Source: JACNLN01 sp964626495
GTDB taxonomy: Bacteria > Fidelibacterota > Marinisomatia > Marinisomatales > CAZVFT01
Length of the DNA: 34,200 nucleotides
Direction of reading: 5' to 3'
NCBI GenBank assembly: GCA_964626495.1
Contig: CAZVFT010000014.1
Span: forward strand, 1 to 34,200
Position numbers and translations under genes: made by a program. The notes below the pieces were generated by a model. The model was not told the DNA's origin. It saw only the letters and a list, made by a program, of their open reading frames with translations, and ran no database searches. The number at the start of each line of letters is the position of its first letter. Positions within the stretch are counted from its first letter, which is position 1. Shown in pieces: positions 1-8,320 of this stretch.

Positions 1-69
1 ATCTAATAAGATTAATCCCCCTTTATCTGCTCCAGCGAATAAAATAATCACTATTTGCTGGTCTACAAC

Positions 70-1086
70 GTGAAGCGATTAATTTCTACTTTCTTCCTGA
101 TCTTTTCAATCACAGTGGCAAAGACCATGTCACTTGGCAGTTTTATGGCTGATACTTCAATCATCACCATTCCTGGTGATTCACTTCTTACCCCATCATC
201 CTCAATAAGCATTGATGACAAACGGGGAACTCCAGAAAATCTCATCTGCATTTTACAAGATAAAAAATGGATGTTCGTCCCAATTGATCACTATTACATA
301 TTAAAACAACCTCTTGCAGATATTGTATATGGGTATCTTAAAGAAGCTCTGCCTGAAGCTGACACTAAACTTATTATCGAGAATCTGTCTTATTCCGACG
401 ATACCAATCCTCTTTTTGTGAAAGGTCCAAAATTGAATGGCTATACCAAACTAATAGATAGAGATGGACAAACAATAAAAGACTGGCAATGGGAATTTAG
501 AGTAAAAAAGACCAGGAAGGAAAAAACAGAAGAATTGATTGGTAACATTTTATTCGAATGGATGAAAACACAAAAATCTGCTCTAACATCTATCGAACCA
601 AATCCCACAATTTCGCCCTTCACCTATCGTCACCAATTACTATCCTGGATTGATGTTATCTATCTGCCCGATGGATTTATTCTCGATGAACGACTGTCCT
701 TAGATTTTCCAACAGATCAAATGAAGAAATACAGTCGTAATGCTCCAGGCATCTATTATCGAAAATCATCCCTGCACGAATCTATCGCTATAGGTGGAAA
801 AGATCAGCAGTGGTATTTTCGGCTAAACTCAAAATGGCTGACCCGTATGAATGTCACTGGCAGAGTAGGTTTTAACAGCTTTAATACAGCAAAATTCGAT
901 TATCTGGACTGGTGGAATATCTTTATGGTTAATTTTGGACTAACAGGAAGTATTGAATATCGCCCAAGTTACCTCAAAGGGTTGTTTGCTGGTATTGGGA
1001 TTCATCAAAATATCAATCTCCTTCCGGAAGTTATCCCATATTTTGAGACTGGTTTATTATTTACCTTCGGAATAGTTCTGCCATGA
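70..1086 (+). CDS. Exported protein of unknown function, first gene of a TonB-receptor operon
   Basis: I do not recognise a family. I prefer the GTG at 70 over an upstream in-frame TTG at 55 because it gives a clean N-terminus (MKRLISTFFLIFSITVA) that looks like a signal peptide. Residues of roughly 75-170 alternate strands and helix, ending in a GNILFEWM-like helix, and loosely resemble small envelope auxiliary domains. The C-terminal 90 residues are rich in aromatics and glycines in alternating patterns (WYFRLNSKW, GLFAGIGIHQ) and end in a Phe/Leu-rich strand, as outer-membrane or surface beta proteins do. Its TGA overlaps the ATG of the TonB receptor by 4 nt (ATGA), so the two are co-translated. 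A periplasmic or outer-membrane partner of that receptor is an inference. Confidence 0.7.
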   Translation: MKRLISTFFLIFSITVAKTMSLGSFMADTSIITIPGDSLLTPSSSISIDDKRGTPENLICILQDKKWMFVPIDHYYILKQPLADIVYGYLKEALPEADTKLIIENLSYSDDTNPLFVKGPKLNGYTKLIDRDGQTIKDWQWEFRVKKTRKEKTEELIGNILFEWMKTQKSALTSIEPNPTISPFTYRHQLLSWIDVIYLPDGFILDERLSLDFPTDQMKKYSRNAPGIYYRKSSLHESIAIGGKDQQWYFRLNSKWLTRMNVTGRVGFNSFNTAKFDYLDWWNIFMVNFGLTGSIEYRPSYLKGLFAGIGIHQNINLLPEVIPYFETGLLFTFGIVLP

Positions 1087-3407
1087 AAAATATCATGACA
1101 GGATTGATATTACTAATTCTTATCTCCACATCATTTGGAGCCAATCTGTCTGGTTATGTTGCTGATGAAAAGTCAGGCGAAACCATTATCGGAGTAAACA
1201 TAATCGTAGAAGAAACCCACCTGGGTACATCAACAGATATGAACGGTTTTTTTGTCATTCACAGTATTCCTCAAGGTAGTTATACAATTAAAATTTCTCA
1301 CATCGCCTATGCTGATAAAACCATCAATGTCCAAGTGTACACTAAAAACTTGTTTTTACACACGATTCCTCTCAAACCCGCTGCATTAGAAGGGAAAGCA
1401 GTAACTGTTACTGCCAATCGCGGTAATCTGATAAAAAAAGATATGGACATTGCGAGTTTTGAAGTAGATCCAGCGGTGCTGCGGGAGGTTCCGCAAATGG
1501 GAAAGGATGTCTTCAAACTGGTTCAGTATTCACCAAGCGTAACTATTTCTGATCCAATTTCACCGCTGTATTATGTACGGGGAAGTGATCCCGGGGAAAA
1601 CCTCGTACAACTTGACGGCATGACTATCTACAATCCTCAGCATATGTGGAGCATGGAAGCCATTTTCAATCCTTATGCCATTAAAAATATTGAAATGCTT
1701 GTAGGCGGATTCGATGCTGAATTTGGTGGACGTAACTCATCCATCCTGTATATCACCAGTCGGGAAGGTCATAAGGACGAAATCAAAGGTGAGTTTAGAC
1801 CATCCACTTCGGGAATTCAGGGAGCGGTCGAATTCCCAGCAATTGGAAATGGTACGGCTATGATTTCTGGACGCACTTTGACCGATATCATCTCCAGGAT
1901 TGCTATGAGTATGCCGAATGTTATGACAGACTTCAACTGTGCTTATCAAACTATGATAGGAAATACAAAACTCCGATTTTCTGCGTTTTATGCTCGGGAC
2001 TACATAGATTATGATTTCCAACGGTTTGGACTCTATTTCTCCGATCCAGCGTACAGGAGCTATAGCACTGGATTCCTCACCAGCACATCTAATCAAGCTG
2101 CCGGAATTCACATTCGATCAATTCTATCTCCCAATCTCGTAGCAGAAGGGCATTTATATTATTCCGGATTTGATGTAAAAAATAAAAACTTCTTTCGGTT
2201 CACAACACAGGATACCGTCAATAACGTGGACATCATCCTTAACTACGAAACTAACGTCACAAATGCTGTCTCTGATGTCACGATAAAAAGTAACCTTTCA
2301 TATTTTACCTTTCAAAACCAGACGATCAAACTGGGATTTGAACAGAATCTATATACATTTTCAAACAGTGTTGGCAATCAATCTATTCAATCCAGTATTA
2401 ATAAAGAAGATGCAGTTCTACAGGCAATATATTTACAAGATAAGATTGAAGTGGGAATGCTGTCTTTCAAATTCGGTCTCCGACGAACAAGACTATCTCT
2501 CGAGAACAGGTGGCGTAATGAACCGAGAATTTCTATGGCATTAAAATTTGGTTCATCCACTTTAAAAAGTGCCTGGGGAACATATTATCAGTACATCACA
2601 GCAATGAATACCCAGGATGTGGAAATAAGTCAATTTCTGGACTATTACTACCCTTTACTGGATCGGGAACCGCTTACATCCGTTCATTATATTTTAGGTC
2701 TGGAAGGAATATTATCCGGTAATTTAAACTATTCAATATCCAGCTATTATAAAGATTTGAAAATCCTCTATAGATTTGATTATCAATCCAGTTCCAGTTC
2801 GGTGTATGCTTATAAGGCTGGACTGGAAAAAGGTTATGGTTTAGCCTATGGAACAGAAATATTAATCAAGGGGAATTGGAATCAGTTTTCAGGCTGGGTA
2901 AGTTATTCCATATCTAAATCAACGCGGAGTTACCCATCCATACAGAATGGTGAAGAATTTTTATATGATGGCGACCAGACACATAATCTTAAAGCATTAA
3001 TTCTTTATAAAATCACAAAGGATATCACCGGCAGTACGACTTTCAAATTGACATCTGGATTTCCCAGAACCTGGGAAACAGGAAATATCAATCATTACAG
3101 CTACAATCCAGTTAACAATACATTCGGTGTATTCCCTGAGCAGATCACACCGGTAAAAAACAATGTTCGATATCCTGCTCGGATCATCTGGGAGATTGGC
3201 TGGAAGAAAAAATTGCGAAGTGGATTCGGCTACCGACTGGCAAAATACATCGGTTCCAATGATGCCTGGTTTACTATGTCTGTGAAGAATCTATTATTTT
3301 TACAGAGGAATCCATATACGTACGTCTATATCCCTGATTATGGATACTATGGGATCGGTCTAAGCTATCTCCCAACAATCAATGTAGGATACAATATCAA
3401 GTTTTAG
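1083..3407 (+). CDS. TonB-dependent outer-membrane receptor with carboxypeptidase-regulatory-like domain
   Basis: An outer-membrane active-transport receptor; the substrate is not readable from sequence. The order is a signal peptide (residues 1-19, ending SFGA), a carboxypeptidase-regulatory-like beta-sandwich at about 20-108 (GYVADEKSGETIIGVNI, TDMNGFFVI, GSYTIKISHIAY), a plug domain at about 115-235 (YYVRGSDPGENLVQLDGM, then DAEFGGRNSSILYITSREG), and a beta-barrel rich in aromatics to the C-terminus, which ends in Phe (NVGYNIKF) as barrel proteins do. At 774 residues it is of ordinary length for the family. It overlaps the upstream gene by 4 nt and is followed 9 nt later by a DUF4249-like lipoprotein, a pairing common in Bacteroidota and relatives. 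No SusD homologue is present, so a polysaccharide-uptake role is not supported. Confidence 0.93.
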   Translation: MKNIMTGLILLILISTSFGANLSGYVADEKSGETIIGVNIIVEETHLGTSTDMNGFFVIHSIPQGSYTIKISHIAYADKTINVQVYTKNLFLHTIPLKPAALEGKAVTVTANRGNLIKKDMDIASFEVDPAVLREVPQMGKDVFKLVQYSPSVTISDPISPLYYVRGSDPGENLVQLDGMTIYNPQHMWSMEAIFNPYAIKNIEMLVGGFDAEFGGRNSSILYITSREGHKDEIKGEFRPSTSGIQGAVEFPAIGNGTAMISGRTLTDIISRIAMSMPNVMTDFNCAYQTMIGNTKLRFSAFYARDYIDYDFQRFGLYFSDPAYRSYSTGFLTSTSNQAAGIHIRSILSPNLVAEGHLYYSGFDVKNKNFFRFTTQDTVNNVDIILNYETNVTNAVSDVTIKSNLSYFTFQNQTIKLGFEQNLYTFSNSVGNQSIQSSINKEDAVLQAIYLQDKIEVGMLSFKFGLRRTRLSLENRWRNEPRISMALKFGSSTLKSAWGTYYQYITAMNTQDVEISQFLDYYYPLLDREPLTSVHYILGLEGILSGNLNYSISSYYKDLKILYRFDYQSSSSSVYAYKAGLEKGYGLAYGTEILIKGNWNQFSGWVSYSISKSTRSYPSIQNGEEFLYDGDQTHNLKALILYKITKDITGSTTFKLTSGFPRTWETGNINHYSYNPVNNTFGVFPEQITPVKNNVRYPARIIWEIGWKKKLRSGFGYRLAKYIGSNDAWFTMSVKNLLFLQRNPYTYVYIPDYGYYGIGLSYLPTINVGYNIKF

Positions 3408-3416
3408 AGGGATAAA

Positions 3417-4172
3417 ATGAAAGGAATAAAATATATTCCCATTTCCCTGTTTATTATTATGGTTTCCTGCGACTTACCTACGGATCCTGGACCAATGCCT
3501 GTTGATATTATCCACACGGAATTTGAACCAGAACACAACATCCTTGGGGTTTTACGGTTGGATGACAATCCCGGTTCATCCTTCATCCGTGTTGAAAAAG
3601 CATACAAGATTGAAGAAATAACAGAAGGTGTTTCACCAGTGGTTAATAATGCAGATGTTACTATCATAGCTGAGGATACATCTGCATTTACGTTCGTTTC
3701 AGACAGCACTCGAGGTGATATCTATACAGACAGCAGCTTTGTCCCTGTAGAAGGAGTGGAATATACTCTGACTGTTTCCTCTCCAGATTTACCGGAACTC
3801 ACAGCAACCACCAAAATCCCCAGTTACCCATCTATTGATGAATCCTCTTTGACTATTACAGAGCAGTCCGTTTTACTGACTATTCTCAGCTCACCGAGTA
3901 TTGATCTCTATGATGTTTATTTAATTTCCGAAATAGATGAGATTCAGGTCAGAATTGTGAATGAAAGTGAAAATATCTCCATCTCATTCGACCTGAGTAA
4001 GTTGAGTGGAGACCCATCTACTATCGAGATTTATGGATATGAAAATAATCTGTCTAAATACCTGCAATCATCCATATCCATTAAACCACAATCTTACCAC
4101 GAAACGGTAACAACAGTTAGTAATGGATATGGCTGTTTTGGAGCAGTAAGTAAAACGACGATTCACCTATAA
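3417..4172 (+). CDS. DUF4249-like outer-membrane lipoprotein
   Basis: The N-terminus is a lipoprotein signal with the lipobox cysteine at residue 18 (IMVSC), followed by a Pro/Asp-rich linker (DLPTDPGP). The body is beta-rich. It has a line ending in a run of the type VVNNADVTII, then a YTLTVSSPDLPELTATTKIP segment, the pattern of DUF4249 proteins, which are typically encoded directly after TonB-dependent receptors of this type. It lies 9 nt after the receptor and closes the operon. The role is unknown; a surface or periplasmic partner of the receptor is inferred from neighbourhood. It is shorter (251 residues) than many DUF4249 members, so family assignment rests on pattern and context. Confidence 0.7.
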   Translation: MKGIKYIPISLFIIMVSCDLPTDPGPMPVDIIHTEFEPEHNILGVLRLDDNPGSSFIRVEKAYKIEEITEGVSPVVNNADVTIIAEDTSAFTFVSDSTRGDIYTDSSFVPVEGVEYTLTVSSPDLPELTATTKIPSYPSIDESSLTITEQSVLLTILSSPSIDLYDVYLISEIDEIQVRIVNESENISISFDLSKLSGDPSTIEIYGYENNLSKYLQSSISIKPQSYHETVTTVSNGYGCFGAVSKTTIHL

Positions 4173-4644
4173 AATATTCCAGAAGGCTGAAGCCTAAGTT
4201 CCGTCTGTGTACTCTGTGGCAAAAGGGAGTGTTTTAAAGGCAAAGGCGAAGGCAGAGGTACAGGGGGTATCCTTCGACTACGCTCAGGACAAGTTAGGGT
4301 AGCAATTAGCGTGCCTGCAAGTTCCCCAGATTTTTTTCTCGCACCCACCGTCACCGACCCGTTCCGGGATCAGTGACGGCTAAAACTCACCACTCACCAT
4401 TCACTACTCACTTCCAAGATTTTTCTCTCTGCCTGCCCCGCCCGCCTGACATCTTTGGGGCAGGTAGGGAAGAATGACCGTATCGGGGTGTACTCTGTGG
4501 CTAAAAGGGATTTTACCCTTCAGGGTTTAATAAAATAAAAAATTTTGTCCAAAAGCTCCTACAAAGGAGTCCTTGCTGTACACAGGAGTCCCCGCATTCT
4601 GCGGGGCGACTGGGGGATTGATGCGTTTTTCAGGTAATAAATAA
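4173..4644. repeat. Convergent intergenic region packed with short repeats and hairpins
   Basis: No credible gene lies between the converging lipoprotein gene and nuoN. The stretch contains a near-identical direct repeat, GTGTACTCTGTGGC(T)AAAAGGGA, at 4207-4228 and 4488-4510. It also holds CCTTCGACTACGCTCAGGAC at 4271-4290, a hairpin at 4348-4379 (CCGTCAC paired with GTGACGG, inner CCCG/CGGG), a degenerate CTCACC/ATTCACT run at 4386-4412, and an 8-bp stem CCTGCCCC/GGGGCAGG at 4432-4464. Two further hairpins lie near the nuoN side. Base composition is visibly more GC-rich than the flanking genes. Such mixtures are typical of dispersed intergenic repeat families, but copy number elsewhere in the genome cannot be seen here. 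Confidence 0.7.
4551..4606 (-). terminator. Possible terminator hairpins after the nuo operon
   Basis: Downstream of nuoN in the direction of transcription there is a perfect 7-bp stem (CCCCGCA / TGCGGGG, 3-nt loop, 4590-4606). It is followed by a 5-bp stem CTCCT/AGGAG at 4556-4569 and then CTTTT. The second could terminate the operon weakly. The same words belong to the repeat-like region, so they may simply be dispersed hairpins. Confidence 0.35.
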
Positions 4645-6138
4645 TCAGATATTTGCTACAAAAAAGATAAGAGAATCGTGTACCCAGTTGATTATGGGTG
4701 CCCAGTACACACCAAAAACGAGGGTGGGAATAGCAAGTACCAGAAGAATGAAAACAGTCCCGAATGATGGAACATAGAGCTCCTTCGCAGGTTTTCCCAT
4801 AAAATACATTCGTCTTAAAATTCTCATGTAATAGTACAACGAAATAACACTGTTCACCACACCAAGTACAGCCAGCCAATAAAAAGAAGGTCCCGCTTTT
4901 ATAAGGGCAGCAAACAGATAAAATTTTCCGATAAATCCCGCAGTGGGTGGTATGCCAGTCAAAGAAAAGAGGAAAAGAGCCATTACCAAACCAAGGAACG
5001 GCGTTTTATATCCAAGACCTGTGTATTCCTCAATTTCTTCAGTATTGTACTTGTTAGAAATAAGAATAGCCACAAAGAAAGCACCTAACTGCATAAACAG
5101 ATAAACCACGATATAAAATACCATCGCCTCTATTCCCTGTTTCGATAGGACAGGTATCCCCATTAAAATATATCCAGCGTGTGCAATACTGGAGTATGCC
5201 AAAAGACGCTTGATATTGGATTGTTGAATTGCCACAAGATTCCCAAGAGTCATAGTAATTGCAGCTACAAGAGCTATAATTTGCGGCCATGGCAATCCAT
5301 CAATCGCCTGCCAAACGTTGGTCTCCAGAGCATTACCCACACTAAAAATAGAGTTGTAAACCCGGATTAACATTGCGAATCCAGCCGCTTTTGGTGCCAC
5401 AGAAAAGAAAGCTGTCATAGGAGTGGGAGCACCCTCATACACATCTGGTGTCCAGAAATGAAAAGGTACCGCTGCAATCTTGTACCCAAATCCCGCAAGA
5501 ATGAAAATGACAGAAATTAGCAGTGTCAGGTTTGCTCCTCCGCTCAGACCCATTAGGACATCCCCCATCTCCAGAATCTTTGTGGTACCCGTAAGACCAA
5601 ACAGAAGGCTCATCCCGTAAAGCATAATCCCGGAAGAGAAAGCACCATAAATGACATACTTCAGGGAGGCTTCTGTGGATCGTACCTGAGTCTTGAGATA
5701 TCCCGCCAGGATAAATGAGGCAATACTGACTACCTCAATGGATAGGTAAATCATAATCAGATCAATGGCTGACGCCATCAGGAACATTCCCAGCACCATA
5801 ACCGAAATGAGTATAAAATATTCCCCTTTGCTAACTCTGGTGAGTTCACCGGACCGCAGGGAAATGAGAATAATAATAGCAGTGATGAACAGAAAAATAA
5901 ATTTGAAAACTCTGGCAAATGGATCCAGAGCAATGGTATTCAAAAATAACGTGCTGATTATTTCAGAATCGCTGAGAAAAAGTGTAACAGCAGATAGAAC
6001 CAATCCATAAAAGACCCAATAACCAACTCTATAGGAATTCTTTCTGGAGTAAATCATATCTGAGAGTACCGCTACCACGATGGTGGCAAGGATTACAAAC
6101 TCTGGTATGAATAGTTTTAAGCTTTGAATATTATCCAT
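4645..6138 (-). CDS. nuoN: NADH-quinone oxidoreductase subunit N
   Basis: An antiporter-like, proton-pumping membrane subunit of respiratory complex I. The protein is almost entirely hydrophobic with about 13-14 membrane helices. It carries the family glutamate in LSIEVVSIASFILAGY and the lysine motif GYKIAAVPFHFWTPDVYEGAP of the discontinuous-helix region. I start at the ATG at 6138 (MDNIQSLKLF), which lies just outside the flanking repeat and gives the usual N-terminus; a start 12 codons earlier would run into that repeat. It is the last gene of the nuo cluster, separated from nuoM by a GxxExxY cassette. Confidence 0.95.
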   Translation of the reverse strand: MDNIQSLKLFIPEFVILATIVVAVLSDMIYSRKNSYRVGYWVFYGLVLSAVTLFLSDSEIISTLFLNTIALDPFARVFKFIFLFITAIIILISLRSGELTRVSKGEYFILISVMVLGMFLMASAIDLIMIYLSIEVVSIASFILAGYLKTQVRSTEASLKYVIYGAFSSGIMLYGMSLLFGLTGTTKILEMGDVLMGLSGGANLTLLISVIFILAGFGYKIAAVPFHFWTPDVYEGAPTPMTAFFSVAPKAAGFAMLIRVYNSIFSVGNALETNVWQAIDGLPWPQIIALVAAITMTLGNLVAIQQSNIKRLLAYSSIAHAGYILMGIPVLSKQGIEAMVFYIVVYLFMQLGAFFVAILISNKYNTEEIEEYTGLGYKTPFLGLVMALFLFSLTGIPPTAGFIGKFYLFAALIKAGPSFYWLAVLGVVNSVISLYYYMRILRRMYFMGKPAKELYVPSFGTVFILLVLAIPTLVFGVYWAPIINWVHDSLIFFVANI

Positions 6139-6495
6139 AATCAAATACCCTAAAAAACAACCCACGAAAGGCACGAAATTATCTTTATAATTATTGAGGT
6201 TCTATATCGCATCCTTTTACAAAACAATTCTCTCGTACTCCAGTTTCGGTGCCGAACCAAAATTTACAAGCAGCCCCAGCTTATAACCCGTTGCATGCAA
6301 ATAATTCAAGATTTGTGACCTATGTTCATCTACTAATTTTGACACTGATTTTATCTCAACAATAATTTCACCATAACAAATAAAATCAGGTTTATATCTT
6401 TGTTTTAAAATCTGATTACGATATTTTAATTCTAGTTGAACTTGTGATTCAAATGGAATATTTTGAAAAACAAATTCTATTTCTAAACACTCCTG

Positions 6496-6561
6496 ATTCA
6501 CCCCGTGAAATACTCTTCCCATATAACTACTTTTCACTTTTTGTTCCTACTCTTTCACGGG
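6496..6561. repeat. 66-bp inverted-repeat insert inside the GxxExxY gene
   Basis: The insert separates GNGFLEPVY from QECLEIEF, which are contiguous in the family. Together with the flanking base its ends are perfect 11-bp inverted repeats (ACCCCGTGAAA and TTTCACGGGGT). Its length is 22 codons, so the reading frame is kept, but the inserted frame contains one TAG (PVKE, stop, EQKVKSSYM). Confidence 0.65.
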
Positions 6562-6620
6562 GTAAACAGGTTCTAAAAATCCATTACCCATTTTTTTATA
6601 AACATTAAAACAAGCTCCAA

Positions 6621-6636
6621 TCCGTCAGCTGACGGA
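6621..6636. repeat. 16-bp perfect palindrome TCCGTCAGCTGACGGA
   Basis: This is a perfect self-complementary sequence lying in the N-terminal part of the GxxExxY gene, where it breaks the frame after KESY. A sister copy at 30122-30137 differs only at two symmetric positions, so both remain perfect palindromes. Confidence 0.8.
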
Positions 6637-6702
6637 TAGCTTTCTTTTTCATAAATAATTTTTACCATTTTTATCTCATTTTGTGTATTTCGTTGGTATT
6701 TA

Positions 6703-8247
6703 TTACAGCGCTAACAGTGAACTTGTTTGAACAATTTCAATGATGTAATTCATTGTTACCTTCATAACATTCAGGACAGGAGTCGGATAGATACCCAAGA
6801 TAACTACAATCACCGCTAGAGGTACAAGTGTAAAAAGTTCCCTTCCGTTGATCTCAGGAATATCCGCATATTTCTCATTCAACCCTCCCAAAAAGATCCT
6901 CTGATAAGCCCAGAGAAAATAGGAGGCATTCAGCAAGATACCGAGAGTAGCTATAATGACAATAAGTTTATACACGGGAAAAGCTCCAATGAAACACATA
7001 GCTTCACTGATAAAACCAGAAAGACCGGGCAGTCCCAATCCAGCAAAAAATGCCAGAGCTACAACTCCTGAATAAATGGGCATTTTTACACCGAGACCGC
7101 CAAATCCGTCAATATCCCGGTGGTGAGCTCGATCATAGACAACACCCACTAATATAAACAACATAGCCGTGATTGTACCGTGATTGAACATCTGAAGTAC
7201 AGCACCGTTCATTCCTGCCTGAGCAGCTGTCATATTAGTACCGTGCTGAGCTCCCGCTGCTACAACGGCTGCCATTCCAAGAAGGACATATCCCATATGA
7301 TTGATACTGGAATAAGCCACAAGCTTTTTCAAATCTGTTTGAGCAAGGGCACAGAGAGCTCCCCAGATAATATTGATGAGAGCCAGTATAGCCAGCGCTC
7401 CAGCAAACCAGACGGCACCATCAGGCAACATGGGATAACTGATGCGAAGAAGTCCATAAGTTCCCATTTTCAGGAGAACTCCGGCAAGAATTACCGAAAC
7501 GGCAGTAGGCGCTTCCACATGAGCTAACGGCAGCCATGTATGAAAAGGAAAGATAGGCACCTTGATAGCAAATGTGATAAAGAGAAAGATCCAGATTACT
7601 TTTAGGGCATCCAACCCCCACCATGTAACCCCCTTCAAAGCTTCAGGAGCCAATACAATCATTTCCGTCATATCGAATGTACGACCGCAACTGAAATAGA
7701 GTGCCAGCATAGCCACCAGCATCAGCACAGATCCAGCAAGAGTGTATAGAAAAAACTTAATAGCAGCATACTCACGCTGAGGACCACCCCACATTCCGAT
7801 GAGGAAATACATAGGAAGAAGCATCACTTCCCAGAAGATGTAGAACAGAAAGAAATCCAATGAGAGAAAAACACCCATCATCCCTGTATCCAATAAGAGA
7901 AATAGAGCAAAATATCCCTTCACTGCTTTGTCAATTTTCCAGCTGACAAATATTCCGAGAAAAGAAAGCAGGGCTGTTAAAAGAGCCATGGGAAGGCTCA
8001 ATCCATCCACACCAAGAAAATAGTGAATGTTGAAGGATGGAATCCATGCCAGTTTCTCCTGGAATTGAAAACCGACAGCACCTCGATCAAATTGAATCCA
8101 GAGCATAATTACCACCCACAGTTGAAGACCTGTTGCAACGGCAGCGATGATCTTGATAATCTCCGGTTTTTCCCGTGGAATCAGAGCAATTGCCACCATT
8201 CCCACAACGGGCAGCCATATTAACCAACTTAAAATATTCCAATCCAT
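6703..8247 (-). CDS. nuoM: NADH-quinone oxidoreductase subunit M
   Basis: An antiporter-like proton-pumping subunit of complex I. The protein has 514 residues, in the normal range, with about 14 membrane helices. The conserved glutamate is in FYIFWEVMLLPMYFLIG and the lysine motif in FAIKVPIFPFHTWLPLAH. The conserved segment VEAPTAVSVILAGVLLKMG follows. The ATG at 8247 is preceded by an AGGAAAAGG Shine-Dalgarno-like stretch. Intergenic cassettes flank it on both sides: a four-helix-bundle cassette separates it from nuoL and a GxxExxY cassette from nuoN. Neither disturbs the coding sequence. Confidence 0.96.
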   Translation of the reverse strand: MDWNILSWLIWLPVVGMVAIALIPREKPEIIKIIAAVATGLQLWVVIMLWIQFDRGAVGFQFQEKLAWIPSFNIHYFLGVDGLSLPMALLTALLSFLGIFVSWKIDKAVKGYFALFLLLDTGMMGVFLSLDFFLFYIFWEVMLLPMYFLIGMWGGPQREYAAIKFFLYTLAGSVLMLVAMLALYFSCGRTFDMTEMIVLAPEALKGVTWWGLDALKVIWIFLFITFAIKVPIFPFHTWLPLAHVEAPTAVSVILAGVLLKMGTYGLLRISYPMLPDGAVWFAGALAILALINIIWGALCALAQTDLKKLVAYSSINHMGYVLLGMAAVVAAGAQHGTNMTAAQAGMNGAVLQMFNHGTITAMLFILVGVVYDRAHHRDIDGFGGLGVKMPIYSGVVALAFFAGLGLPGLSGFISEAMCFIGAFPVYKLIVIIATLGILLNASYFLWAYQRIFLGGLNEKYADIPEINGRELFTLVPLAVIVVILGIYPTPVLNVMKVTMNYIIEIVQTSSLLAL

Positions 8248-8320
8248 ATTTTACCTTTTCCTAATTTTCATTTTTTAACATCTAAACAAGTTTCAAGGTT
8301 CAAGTAGACAAGTTTCAAGT

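Larger units (their letters stand above)
6217..6668 (-). pseudogene. GxxExxY protein (PD-(D/E)XK nuclease family), interrupted by two palindromic inserts
   Basis: GxxExxY proteins belong to the PD-(D/E)XK superfamily and are normally about 125 residues. The downstream part is clear: QECLEIEFVFQNIPF, then KPDFICYGEIIVEIKS (PD...ExK core), and a C-terminal RIVL. The missing N-terminal half is found upstream in pieces. An ATG at 6668 reads MVKIIYEKESY. A 14-bp palindrome at 6622-6635 then shifts the frame, after which another frame reads IGACFNVYKKMGNGFLEPVY, the conserved segment that should join directly to QECLEI. Between these last two lie 66 bp (6496-6561) with inverted-repeat ends and an in-frame TAG. 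A GTG inside the insert could start a 106-residue C-terminal fragment at 6537, but it would lack the conserved N-terminal motif. Confidence 0.8.
6161..6698. mobile_element. Inverted-repeat cassette carrying a GxxExxY gene, between nuoM and nuoN
   Basis: The left end 6161-6180 reads CCCACGAAAGGCACGAAATT. The right end, read on the other strand from 6698 to 6679, is TACCAACGAAATACACAAAA. The two match at about 15 of 19 aligned positions, so they form imperfect terminal inverted repeats. The unit fits tightly between the nuoM stop (6703) and the nuoN start (6138) and encloses one small gene oriented with the operon. CACGAAG-type flanks like these, together with GxxExxY or four-helix genes, are a recurring arrangement in my memory of environmental genomes. 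Mobility is an inference; no target-site duplication could be established. Confidence 0.5.

Noticed and set aside
4163..4354. Small minus-strand protein overlapping the end of the lipoprotein gene
   Set aside because: It is a frame through dispersed repeat sequence (PSPLPLKHS-type low complexity) with no start signal.
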